Source: Dillenia suffruticosa | Lineage: Eukaryota > Streptophyta > Magnoliopsida > Dilleniales > Dilleniaceae | Direction of reading: 5' to 3' | Assembly: GCA_033439265.1 (NCBI GenBank) | Contig: JAVTVX010000009.1 | Coordinates: 11,807,109-11,871,108, forward strand | Length of the DNA: 64,000 nucleotides | Part shown: in pieces, positions 12,508 to 23,508 of the stretch | How positions within the stretch are numbered: position 1 is the stretch's first letter | Layout: each line of letters starts with the position of its first letter | Program-made: the position numbers and the translations under genes | The notes under the pieces: generated by a model | Seen by the model: only the letters and a program-made list of their open reading frames with translations | Told to the model about the DNA's origin: nothing | Databases searched by the model: none

Positions 12508-12809
12508 CAGCTAACTTATTGTCACAAGTCATAACCTCTATTGAATTGCTTACTACTCTCAAATATTACAAAATCTATTCAACCAAATTTCTCCCTAAAT
12601 TGAGAAATTACAGACCACAAAGTCTACTTTCATTGTTGAAAGAGATACACGATTTTGTTTCTTACTACTTCATGAGATAGCGCTATCATTGAGTAAACAA
12701 ATATAACTAGAGGTCAATTTTCTCTCATCTAAATCACCTCTCCAATTACCATTGTGTATCAATTCAATACTAAATCGTTTCCTTAATTACAAAGGAAATA
12801 ATTTGCAGT

Positions 12810-13560
12810 TCAATTCAGGTATTTCAATATCCTATTCACATCAATCCAATCACTCTTTCCTAGATTGGACAGATACCTACTGATCAAATCTATAACATGA
12901 CAAATGTCGGGAAGAGTACACATCATAGCGTACTTTAACTTCAAAACTGTACTAAAATATAGTACTTTAGACATTTCAACTTTTTTTCTAGGAGTTTTCG
13001 GGTACATTTTATCACTTGAACTATCGCATTTAGTCACAGAAGTATTAATAAATTTGCAGTTTTCTACTTCAAGTTCCAGAGTCTTTGCAATGTAAGACTT
13101 TTAAGATAATCCTAATAATTTCTTGGAACAATTTCTATGGATTTTAATTCCTAATCTGTCTTAACTCATATCCTTCATCTCAAAATTAGAATATAACCAT
13201 TTCAAGATCTAAAAGACATACTCCTTATCATTCGTGACAACAATATATCCTCGACATATAGGGATAGAATTGCAAAGTTATCATCAAACATCTCAACATG
13301 GGCACAATGGTTTTCGTCCATCATGACAAAATTGTAAGAAATCACACTTTTTGAAATCTTAAATACCATTGTTTTGAAAACTGTTTAAGACCATAAATTA
13401 ATCTACTCAATTTATATACTCTGTTTTCTTAACCCTCAATGACAAAACCCTCTATTTGAGCCATCTACACTTCTTCCTCATGTTCTCAACTGAGAAAGTC
13501 AATCTTCACCTTCATTTGATGTAATTCTAAATCCAAATTGGCCATTATTACCAACAATAG
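12810..13560 (-). pseudogene. Fossil copia reverse transcriptase
   Basis: At 13037-12810 the peptide shows 'MSKVLYFSTVLKLKYAMMCT' followed by 'PDICHVIDLISRYLSN', the copia RT/RNase H boundary block. At about 13560-13300, short blocks such as 'DLELHQMKVKIDFL' and 'KLSRLIYGLKQ' match copia RT. The region is broken in many places. Confidence 0.8.
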
Positions 13561-14548
13561 GCGAAAAGAGGTAAATCTCATTACAGGAAAAAGATTTCCT
13601 CATAATCAACACCCTTTTAGAGAGTGTAACCTCTTACTACCAGTTAAGTCTTTTACCTCTCAATAGTTCCATCTACCCTACACTTGGTTTCGAGAACCTA
13701 CTTATTCCCAATAACTTTGAACCCTAACAGAGGTTCTACTAATTCTTAAAGTATGGTTGATCTCATTGACTCCAATTTTTTTCTTCCATCGCTTTTATCC
13801 ACTCATCTTTGGTAGGGTTAGATGGAGCTTAATCTATGTTTTAGGCTCTTCTTCATAGAAACAATAAATTCATGTCATTTATTCTCAAAATAATAATTGG
13901 GCACTGCTTTTCTAACACTTTTTTGTGTTTATAACTCAATTGGATCGTTACAATTTAAATCTCTCCCACTGAGATTAATATCATTCCAATAATCCATTAT
14001 AGATAGAATCATCTTTTGAATTAACTAATTCAAATAAAAAACCTCTGTGTTCTTCATATCACCTCTGCTAGGAAACGCATTCTCTAGAAATGTGATATCC
14101 ATGATCCAATCTCTACTACAATACCATCTTCTCTTTTATCAATAAACACTTAACTTTTAAACTGATTAAACTATCTTATAAAGATACTCTTACTTCCACA
14201 GGGACCTAATTTTCCAAACTTATTGGAAAAACCTTAAATATAGTCGGCCGATTCCCATGGTTTGAGATTATTCAAACTCAGTTTTCTACCAGTTCAAAGT
14301 TCATATAATGTCAATGGTACTGATTTTGAAAGTACTTTATTCAAAATATAACCCACAGTTAATAAGATATCTCCCCAAAAGGAAATCAATAAGTTAACCT
14401 ATACCATCATGGATCTTGTCATATCCAACAATATCCTATTCCTTTTTACTATAACTCAACTTTGCTGAGGTGTTTAAGGAATGCACAAATGTCGGATTAT
14501 GTTTCTTTCATTACATAGATCCTTAATCCGATCTTATAGATATTCATG

Positions 14549-14737
14549 TCATCTATCCATTCGATTTTCTAGCTCGCTCATATAATGTCTAAGATACTCA
14601 AATGTTTCAGACTTGTAAGAAATCAAATAGACATTAGCAAATGGCATGAAATCCTGTATGAACGTAACGAAACACAAAATTCCATGTCTTCTTGCCTTCA
14701 TACTCATTGAACCATAAATGTTCAAATGGACTAACAA
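14549..14737 (-). pseudogene. Fossil copia integrase core start
   Basis: The peptide begins 'LVHLNIYGSMSMKA' and contains 'ILCFVTFIQDF' and 'VYLISYKSETFEYL', which correspond to the copia integrase core block ('L.HTDI.GP...FITF.DD.SR...VYL...KSE'). Poorly preserved GAG-pre-integrase-like sequence lies upstream on the minus strand at about 14770-15050. Confidence 0.75.
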
Positions 14738-15049
14738 TAATAAAATTCAACCCAAATGGCTTTTTCAAATGGTTTTCTCATAATTTTGTAGACATGACAA
14801 TGTTCAACTTAATAGTTAAACATTCGTTTATTATATTATAAAATTATAAAACCATTTATAAACTGTCCGAAACTAATACAAGTCATTCAAATGTAAATTC
14901 ATCTTGTCTTTTTGAAAGTTCAAAAATAGCCAAGTTCTAAAAGAATAAGAACAGATAAGATTCCGTCATATTTCGGGCATGCAAGAATATCACGCAAAAT
15001 AAAAGTTTCGCTACTTTGTAACTTTAATTTACAAGTGCATGTTTCCCTA

Positions 15050-17860
15050 ACCTCCATTTTTGCATTGTTCTCTACACCGATCTATCTCCAACTAGGAGGC
15101 TTTCGACGAAAATTTTCAAGTGTCTCTTAGTCTGTTCTTATCTCCAGAGCTATTCTTTTGTGATCTTCCTCCATTCTTCTTTCCTTTCTTGCTTTTGTTC
15201 TAGTACCTTTCACATTTAGAGTCCAAGACTCTCCTTGGAACTAAACTCTAAAATAAAAGTATCAGTTGCGGATTTTACAGCACCAAACTGCATATCCTTA
15301 AACTCAACGTGGCAAGCAACATCTGATAAAGTCTTTACACTGTATTGTGAGTCAAACTGACTTTTAGGTGCTCCCACTTGATGCGAAGTGATCGGATCAA
15401 GATTTGAACTTTCTATTTATTGGAGAGGACATGAACAATTGACTACTACTCTGTAATCATGTTAGACATGACTCTTTAAATATTATTTGATACTATGACA
15501 ATATCACTTTTCATAGGTATCAAACATTATGGTCATTTGTCTAAGACGAGTCACTGGTATCTCTATGTTTTACCATGAGGTGTACCCAGATGTCATGAGC
15601 AGTCACACATTGCTCACACTCGAGTATCATATCATCAATCGTAAAGTTAACCAAGATTGCACGAAAAATGGAATCTATCATTTTCCATGCCTAGTAAACC
15701 TCTTGTTTTCTCCTCTGCAGAGCAACATAACCCACACCAAGGTCCTCCATGACATGCTTGATACCTTTCAAGGTATTATATTATTTCAACACATATCATA
15801 TTTTATAGCATCATATCTCATGATCATCGCCATTCGTTTTGTCACTTCTATTCAAACCAACAATAATAGATTTTGATGCTAGGGTTTGGGTTTCAAAGAG
15901 GGTGGACACTAATGCTCGTATCATACATATAATGTTGTATTATTACAAAACTAACATTCATAATAGGTCAACATTAGATATAGAATCGAAAGTTCACTAT
16001 ATTCTCAATCATCATCTGTGGTCCTAATGTATTACCATCACAAATTTAATTAAAAACTACAAAATTCAATAAATTTTAGGTGAGAATTACTCAAATTCTA
16101 CCAACCAAAAAACTTTCCACTTAAACACACAAAATATTTAAATAATATTACAATTTTGGATGAGAATTACTCAAATTGTACTAATCCAAAATTTTTATTT
16201 AAATATGCGAAATATTTAAATACTCTAGTTTCTTTTACTTGCATGATCATATGAAAAAAAACAAATATTTTCAATTATATTTTCAATAGAAACATTATAT
16301 ATAAAAAAAATTACAAAAGTTGCTGACATATAATTATATTTCAAACAAACAACCATAGTACATAAAAGAAAACATGCAAATTCATTATTTCAATTGATAA
16401 TATGTTCATTCAAGTAAACATATTCACCATCCCCTTGGATTGTATTTCTCTAGGAGGAAAATCCCCTTTAGCACATAGGTTAGTGCTATTCAAACTATGG
16501 GATCACTTTTTCTTCATTTGAATCTCTAGATTCTTGACCCTCCATATTTCTATTAATATGGGTCTCATATTGTCAAGAATCATATTTCTTCTCTTGGCAT
16601 TCATCTTATCAAGCATACTAACCTAATAAAGAGTTAGAGAATTTTTTAAAATGTATATATCATTCTTCCAAAAAGAATGATCTAATTTAAGAAGTTCCAG
16701 ACGGGAAAATATGAGATGGGTCCATCTTATAAATAAATATATGACCCAATTTCATCATACACTCTAAACTTCTTAATACTCTAACTCTCACTTAGAGATG
16801 ACATTCCATCCGAAATCACCATTACTTTTGAAAATGGGAACAATATTAGGTTGGACACTAAGCTAACTATAATATTATAATAAATATCAGAGTATTTATT
16901 TTTAAAAATATTTACTCAAATTTAAAACAATTTTATGTTAGAAAAACTAATTTTCGAATGTAAATAACTGAGCAAAAATTCAAACAAATGACGGGCAAAA
17001 AACAAATATTCACCCGAGTAGCCAAAATTAAGAAAATAATTTTCTTAATACATATAAAAATTTTCAAACTTTTTTGTGTACCAGAAATAATTCTTTTATA
17101 ATTTTAAACAATTTCTAAATTTAAAATTAATAAAAATTATTTTTTCAATCTGAAAAAATAAATTAAAAATTACAGAAAAATTTGAATGTGTTTAAAAATT
17201 GTTCCAATAAAAGTTTTGGCCAAAATGGATCCTACAAGTGCCTCCATGCGTCACCGAAGTGGGCTATCCAAAATGGACATGTGCCCACTCTCCTTGGGTG
17301 GCGCTGACATGCACGTGCCACCTTCCCGATGGATTATGTCTCCAAAATTTTGGCTATCCCCCCATTTGTGATATCTCTAAGTTCAATGGTACTCTTGGAT
17401 TTTCAATCAGAGGTCTTTAGTCTAGGGGTGGACTTCACTTCCTACAACTAAGAGTGGGAATGGCAATCAGAAATTGTTCATCTTCTCCAAATTTCTGGTT
17501 TTCGACCCAAATTTCGAATGATCATATCTCTCTCTATTCTTTACAATTTTCACATTTTTTATATGGTCGGAAAACATTTTTCAAGAGGAATCTAATCATA
17601 TAAATTTCATATTATGAAATATAATATTTTTAAAGATCCAAGTACATTAATTTTCGGTTAGTGTTTGCAATATCTCATGATTTACTCATCAGATGTATGT
17701 CTAATTTTGTATATTTTATCCTCATGCAACAAGTATCCTATTGTTAAAATTGATAGCAATTCGTAAGGTCTAGATCAAGTTGCCATTAATGAACATAAAA
17801 TATTATTTATGGCATTCGGCATTTTTAATACCCAATAAAAAAGATAGAAAACACCCTAAA
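15050..17860 (-). other. Worn gag/5' internal region of the copia element
   Basis: By position this should be gag and leader. I see no stretch long enough to recognise gag. It is very AT-rich except for 17225-17360, which has a locally GC-rich block. The frames at 15529-16027 and 17186-17420 are not supported as genes. Confidence 0.35.
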
Positions 17861-17875
17861 TGGCTCTGATACTAA
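17861..17875 (-). other. Copia primer-binding site (initiator Met tRNA type)
   Basis: The plus strand reads TGGCTCTGATACTAA, i.e. TTAGTATCAGAGCCA on the minus strand, one base from the common plant copia form TGGTATCAGAGCCA apart from its first base. It lies directly inside the right-hand LTR and fixes the element's orientation. Confidence 0.8.
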
Positions 17876-17876
17876 T

Positions 17877-18330
17877 AAAGGTTTTCAAACAAACCAACAA
17901 ACATTTTCATATATGAAAATTGACGGATCTAAATTAGGTTAGAATCATTTTTCTCTTTCTGATGGTTGAGTATTCTAGGTCGATAAAATATCACAAAAAT
18001 GAATTATCATCTATTATTCATAATCCAAATGCCTTGATGATGAAATGATCAAATATTCTTCAAGCCCTTTCTCCCTTCCTTTGAATATGAGAAAAAAATC
18101 ACTCTTCATGTTCTCTTTCTCACAAATACATAAATGACATCTTGTTTTTCTCATTCTTTTTCTTTGCCAAAAAAAATGCCTTTTTGTATCATTCCCTTTT
18201 TTTTGTTCTTCATTCACGAATGCCATACTTGCGAGAGAGAGAGAGAGAGAGAGGTTCCTTCTTTTTTTTTCCTCTAAAAAAAAGAATCGTTGATAGGGGA
18301 GTTGAGGAGGTGATTATTACAAAAATAACC
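17877..18330 (-). repeat. 5' LTR of the copia element
   Basis: Partner of 10709-11155. It contains an expanded (GA)n run at about 18232-18253 where the other copy has only 'agagagaga'. The exact outer end is uncertain because similarity to the left copy continues a few bases past 18330. Confidence 0.8.
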
Positions 18331-18889
18331 ACTCTCCTATTTTTCTGACATGACCCATGCAGATCCAAAGTAAAATGGACTATCTAAGGGTTGTTCACCA
18401 ACAAAAAAGTACACACAATTAGTAAACCATGTCACTTTAAATCCAAAGGAACAACCAAAAGAAGGATGAAGAGTAAAAAGAAATTGAGATTTGAGGTCGA
18501 GATGTGAGGTCAAGTACTGATATGTCAAATCGGGGGACACAATCTCAAGGGCAAACATAGTCATGGTCCAAGAGGTATTAACAATCATGACGAATGATGG
18601 AAAATTCAATTCCTCCTATTTTCTTTATCCAATCATTGCCATGAGTTTCTCCAAGTCTGTCTTCGAATTTCACCTTATCCAATTAAGACTTATAAAAGGT
18701 CAGAAGAAAGGAACTTATCACTATCAAAGTTCTCCAACATTGACAACTGTTCACATAAATTCTCAATCAATGTGTTCTTTTCCTGTAAAATTTCATTTCC
18801 ACCATTAGAATCCTCAATAACAAAGCAAAAAAGATAGAACCATCAGAATATTTTAGCATGGTTGATTAAAAATCCTTCGATTTATCAAA

Positions 18890-19165
18890 TTAGCGGGGAA
18901 TCAACTTCCCTTTCTCTATATTTGTAAGGGTTCGTTTGGTGGCAAAAAATAGTCTACCAAGAATGATCAGTACAGCTACATCAACCATGATATCAAGCAT
19001 CACAAAGTCAATTAGGAAGTACAATGAACCAACATAAACTATCATGTCTTCCATGACTAACTCAGGTGTCTCTACCAAGTGACCGATTAGTTGAATATGC
19101 ATGTCTGTCTCCTTCAAACTCCCAATTAATACCTTCAAACTCCTAATTAATAGCTTCAAAAACAA
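18890..19165 (-). pseudogene. Fossil Tat-type gypsy protease
   Basis: The peptide contains 'VMEDMIVYVGSLYFLIDFVM' and 'VLIILGRLFFATKRTL' followed by 'IEKGKL'. These match the Tat-type retropepsin region ('G.IEDVLV.V....FP.DFVVLD...PLILGRPFLAT.R.LI....G.L'). Confidence 0.85.
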
Positions 19166-20394
19166 AGAAAAAGTGTTAGATTCATGCTCACAACAAGCTT
19201 ACATAAAGAATTATCAAATGAAAAGCATTTTATAATGTAAAGAATAGAAAAACTCCTCGAATTTGTCAATTTGGTTGGAATTCATCCTTGAAGTATTTCG
19301 CTACACTCCTTGGTAAGCACCACAATGTTGATCACCTCCAACTTCATTTTGTTAGAAAGGATTTCCTTCATAAATTTGGCATACTTCGATATTTGAAGTA
19401 ATACCCAATTCCATGGGATATTGACTTGCATAGATTTCAATAAAGTTAAAAAATTTTCAAAATATTAGTTAAGTTGCCCTTGCATGAATTTTTTAGGATA
19501 TGGAAGAGAAGTGAAGTCTACTGCCCTACATGGATTAGCACCATCATTCTTCGTGACAATGGTCACAATTGGTTCTTCCTCCTTTTCCTCACTCTGCTTT
19601 TTCTTGTGATTATGATAGCTCTTCCAATGGTCTTTTAAGGTGCTTACTCAATGGTCATTCGTGGTGCATTTTTTAACTCCTTACCACTCCTCAATGCGAC
19701 TACCCTCATTTGCACTCTTGGGTTGATCTCTATGTTGCTTGGTAAAGTGCCTAGAGTACAGTTCATGTTTGAGACCTCTGATTGTCTATTATGGTCCCCT
19801 GGGCTCTTATATGCTGCAAAAATGATTGTGGATAGCTATAACATTTATGTAGTTATGTTCCTTATTTGGGTGGATAACTCTTTTGCTGATTTTGTTTTTG
19901 CATGGTTAGCTCTTGGAGCTCTTTTTATATCCCATCAATCTTGAATTTTTGGTCCGTCATTTTTTGGGTCATCTTCTGGACTAATTCATCCTAAGTTTCG
20001 TTCAAGATTGAGGTGGGTTACTAAAATCTGCATCATGTTCATCCTTCAATTTTGTGGACTTCAAGTGGGATTTGGTTGATTATGCCAGCACAAGTTGTAT
20101 TCATTTCAAAATTACATGCCGTTCATACCAAGGATTAAGCCAAAATTAGCATCCTCAAATTCACTACAAAAAAACACGTTTTTTGCGACGAACTTTAGCG
20201 ACAAATTTTTTTCGTTTCAATTTTGCGATGAATTTTACGACGAAAACTTTTTTTGTCGCTATTTGCACCGAAATTTCCAACGAAAAAAAAGTTGTAGCTA
20301 ATTTAGCGACGACTGGAAATTCGTCGCTAATTTTGTGACGAATTTATGAATTCGTCGCAAAATTTGAAAAAAAAAATTATTTATATATATTTAT

Positions 20395-21560
20395 TAAATA
20401 ATTAATTAATTTTGCGACGAATTTAGAAATTCGTCGCTAATTTTGCGACAAATTTCGGAATTCGTCACAAAACTTGAAAAAAAAATAAAAAAAAAAATTA
20501 AAATATTAATATATATTTATTAAATAATTAATTAATTTTGCGACGAATTCTAAATTCGTCGCTAATTTTGCAACGAATTTTCGAATTCATCGCAAAATTT
20601 GAAAAAAAAATAAAATATTAATATATATTAATTAAATAATTAATTAATTTTGCGACGAATTTTAAATTCGTCGCTAATTTTGCAACGAATTTTCTAATTC
20701 GTCGCAAAATTTGAAAAAAAAATTATTTATATATATTTATTAAATAATTAATTAATTTTGCGACGAATTTAGAAATTCGTCGCTAATTTTGCGACAAATT
20801 TCGGAATTCGTCGCAAAATTTGAAAAAAAAATAAAAAATTAATATATATTAATTAAATAATTAATTAATTTTGCGACGAATTCTAAATTCGTCGCTAATT
20901 TTGCAACGAATTTTCGAATTCGTCGCAAAATTTGAAAAAAAAAATTATTTAAATATATTTATTAAATAATTATTTAATTTTGCGACGAATTCAAAATTCG
21001 TCGCTAATTTTGCAATGAATTTTTGAATTTGTCGCAAAATTTGAAAAAAAAAATAAAAAAAAAATAAAATATTAATATATATTAATTAAATTATTAATTA
21101 ATTTTGTGACGAATTTTAAATTCGTCGCTAATTTTGCAACGAATTTTCTAATTCGTCGCAAAATTTGAAAAAAAAATTATTTATATATATATTTATTAAA
21201 TAATTAATTAATTTTGTGACGAATTTAGAAATTCGTCGCTAATTTTGCGACAAATTTCGAAATTCGTCTCAAAATTTGAAAAAAAAATAAAAAAAATAAA
21301 ATATTAATATATATTAATTAAATAATTAATTAATTTTGCGACGAATTCTAAATTCGTCGCTAATTTTGCAACGAATTTTCGAATTCGTCGCAAAATTTGA
21401 AAAAATAATTTATTTATATATATTTATTAAATAATTAATTAATTTTGCGACGAATTCAAAATTCGTCGCTAATTTTGCAACGAATTCTAAATTCGTCGCT
21501 AATTTTGCAACGAATTTTCAAATTCGTCGCAAAATTTGAAAAAAAATAAAAAAAAATAAA
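20395..21560. repeat. Tandem array of palindromic subterminal repeats in CACTA copy 1
   Basis: About ten units of roughly 110-130 bp. Each unit holds two hairpin-forming pairs: 'TTTTGCGACGAATT..' facing '..AATTCGTCGCTAA', then 'TTTTGC(A/G)ACAAATTTC' facing 'GAATTCGTCGCAAAA'. They are separated by an A-run and a TATTTATTAAATAATTAATT spacer. Units differ by a few bases, which suggests recent or ongoing homogenisation. A shorter, less regular set continues at 22025-22560. In CACTA elements subterminal repeats of this kind are transposase-binding sites. Confidence 0.9.
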
Positions 21561-21819
21561 ATATTAATATATATTTTTTATTTTTTATTTTAATATAATT
21601 ATCACATTTATTATTTTTAATTAATATCTTATATTTTATTTTTATTTTTATTTTATCTTTTTTAAAAATAGTATTATTATTTTTTTATATCTTTTATTAT
21701 TTTATTTTAAACTAATATTTTATTATTTTATAATAAATTGTTATTTTATATTGTTTTATTATTATTAGAAATTTGTGAAGAAAGATAATAAGTAAAAAAA
21801 AAAAACTTATAACAGATAC

Positions 21820-22012
21820 TAACATTTAGCTTGATGGTTACAGGGTCTTAAACGTTTACAGAAGTGCAAGGGTTCGAACCATGGTGGGAGCAAAATGTAG
21901 ACATTTTCAAGAATTAAGTGAGGGAGGGCTTGTGGGCGCCGGCTCGGGCGAACATGCGGGCGGATACTGGCTCGGGTGGGCGGGCGGGTGGGGTTCAGGC
22001 GGGAGCGCATTT
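21820..22012 (+). other. tRNA-like boxes plus GC-rich block in CACTA copy 1
   Basis: An A-box-like TAGCTTGATGGTTA (21827-21840) and a perfect B-box core GGTTCGAACC (21871-21880) lie 44 bases apart start to start, the normal tRNA spacing. The flanks do not fold into a cloverleaf, so this is not a tRNA gene. It is followed by a GC-rich stretch (about 21925-22008) with repeated GGGCGGG and GGCTCGGG motifs, in strong contrast to the AT-rich arms. The minus-strand frame at 22010-21819 is a by-product of this composition. Confidence 0.6.
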
Positions 22013-23490
22013 TTTTTTCATTGCTAATTTAGCGACGGATTTAGCGACGAATTTATATCCGTCGCTAAATTTGAAAAATAATTAAATAAAATAAAATATT
22101 AATATATATTTATTAAATAATTAATTATTTTTGCGACGAATTCTGGAATTCGTCGCAAAATTTGAAAAATAATAAAATAAAATAAAATAAAATATTAATA
22201 TATATTTATTAAAAAATTAATTAATTTTGCAACGAATTCCGAAAGTCGTCGCAAAATTAGCGACGAATTCCGGAATTTGTTGCTAAATTTGAAAAATAAT
22301 TAAATAAAATAAAATATTAATATATATTTATTAATTAATTAATTAATTTTGTGACGAATTTTGGAATTCGTCGCTAAATTTGCGACGAATTTAGCGACAA
22401 TAAATTATTCGTCACTAAATTTAGCGACGAATTTCTAATTTTTCGTCGCTAAATTTTTGCGACGCGTTATTAGCGACGAAAAATTTTTCGTCGCTAATTT
22501 CGTCTCTAACGTTTTAGCAACGAATTTTTATTAAATTTTTGTCGCTAAATTTGTGGCTAAAAGCTGATTTTTTTGTAGTGATTGCACATGGTTAGCTATA
22601 TTTCCTGTGTGGCCTTGCCAGTTACGTGTATCAACAACAAGTTCATGTTTTCTCACAACTAGGTCATTTGATGGCAATGGCTTCAATCTTGACCAAGTTA
22701 TGGTCGACTCATCTACATTGTAGATTCTGTATTTGGTCCTTTTTATGGTCCACTCATAAGTGCGAGGTGCCATGTTTTCAATTAACTCAAACACTTCTTC
22801 ACCCATCTTCTTCCATATGCTCCTTCATAGTAGCTATATCGATTAATGTTTAGGTGCTAGAGTTTTCACCATTGTAAAATGCTTTTGCTTACACCCAAAT
22901 CGCCAAATGCAAATTTGGACACTTTTGGAACAATTTCAAGAATCTTTCCTATTCCTTGTAAAGTGGCTCATTCTGACCTTGCATTGTAAAGTTTGTACGA
23001 TTGTCCACCAATTCCATCCAAGTGGTGAAGTGTTAAGCTAGGAATGCATTAAGCGATGCTTGTGCTTTATCTGTAAGGGAAAAAAGAAAATCTAAAGCCA
23101 AATTATCTTGTCCAATACACGGTAGTACTTTATGGTGTTGCAAATCTCCTCAAAAGCCAAGAGATGGGCATATGCATCTTTATGACTAAGACCGTTAAAC
23201 TAGCTCTATTTCACAAAATCCGTGACAATGATAGTTGGCCACCTAATAGTCATCCTTCCTCCAACGAATCTAGGGGTAGCAACTTCACCATGTATTCTCT
23301 AGAGATCATAGTTTTCAGCCTCCTCTATGGAACTTTGCTCTCTCCGGTATACAACAATCATTTACTCGATTTCAAGTCTGCAAGGTCTTCCTTTTGGCTC
23401 CTTGCCATGTGCCATATGTACTAGAAATAAAGCTAAACGAGAGTGATAATCAGAAAATCAAGAAAATTAATCATAAGATCTATTTTAATT

Positions 23491-23508
23491 CCAGACAATA
23501 ATGCCAAA
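23491..23508 (-). other. Primer-binding region of the Tat-like relic
   Basis: The minus strand reads TTTGGCATTATTGTCTGG, aligned with the usual Tat leader 'TTTGGCGCCGTTG(C/T)CGGGG'. It follows 'ctcatgggatcgacaacc', the typical end of Tat LTRs. Confidence 0.6.

Larger units (their letters stand above)
10709..18330 (-). mobile_element. Ty1/copia LTR retrotransposon, broken but with both LTRs
   Basis: It reads on the minus strand. The 5' LTR is on the right (about 17877-18330), the primer-binding site at 17861-17875, and the 3' LTR on the left (about 10709-11155) preceded (minus) by a purine-rich tract at 11156-11170. Coding remnants occur in the copia order integrase, RT, RNase H going right to left. 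The two LTRs are similar but clearly diverged, and the coding part has many breaks, so the copy is old and inactive. The lineage within copia was not determined. Confidence 0.85.
20162..22580. mobile_element. CACTA (En/Spm-type) transposon, non-autonomous, copy 1
   Basis: Starts CACTACAAAAAAACACG and ends with the inverse of CACTACAAAAAAATCAG, so 13 terminal bases are perfectly inverted. It is flanked by the 3-bp duplication ATT (20159-20161 and 22581-22583). No transposase is visible in 2.4 kb. Both arms are arrays of palindromic GCGACGAAT...ATTCGTCGC repeats. The core (about 21780-22015) has tRNA-like boxes and a GC-rich block. The insertion lies in a Tat-type gag, so it is younger than that element. 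Confidence 0.95.
19300..23414 (-). pseudogene. Fossil Tat-type gag, interrupted by a CACTA element
   Basis: A short start-like peptide 'MAHGKEPKGRPCRLE' is read on the minus strand from 23414. The gag block 'VFELIENMAPRTYEW' (22806-22760) is a Tat gag signature ('ELIE.MA...Y.W'). On the other side of the CACTA element, short matches to the gag C-terminal block ('LPSNIEINPRVQ', then 'LRSGKEL'-like sequence) lie near 19670-19740. The CACTA insertion at 20162-22580 separates the parts. Confidence 0.7.

Noticed and set aside
20395-21560. CRISPR-like array of regularly spaced repeats
   Set aside because: The spacers are themselves repeated AT-rich sequence, the DNA is plant nuclear, and the array lies within CACTA ends with a target duplication.
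21820-21893. A tRNA gene, because of a perfect GGTTCGAACC B box and an A box at correct spacing
   Set aside because: The acceptor and T stems do not pair and the flanks are unlike a tRNA. It is better described as a tRNA-like promoter module within a CACTA element.
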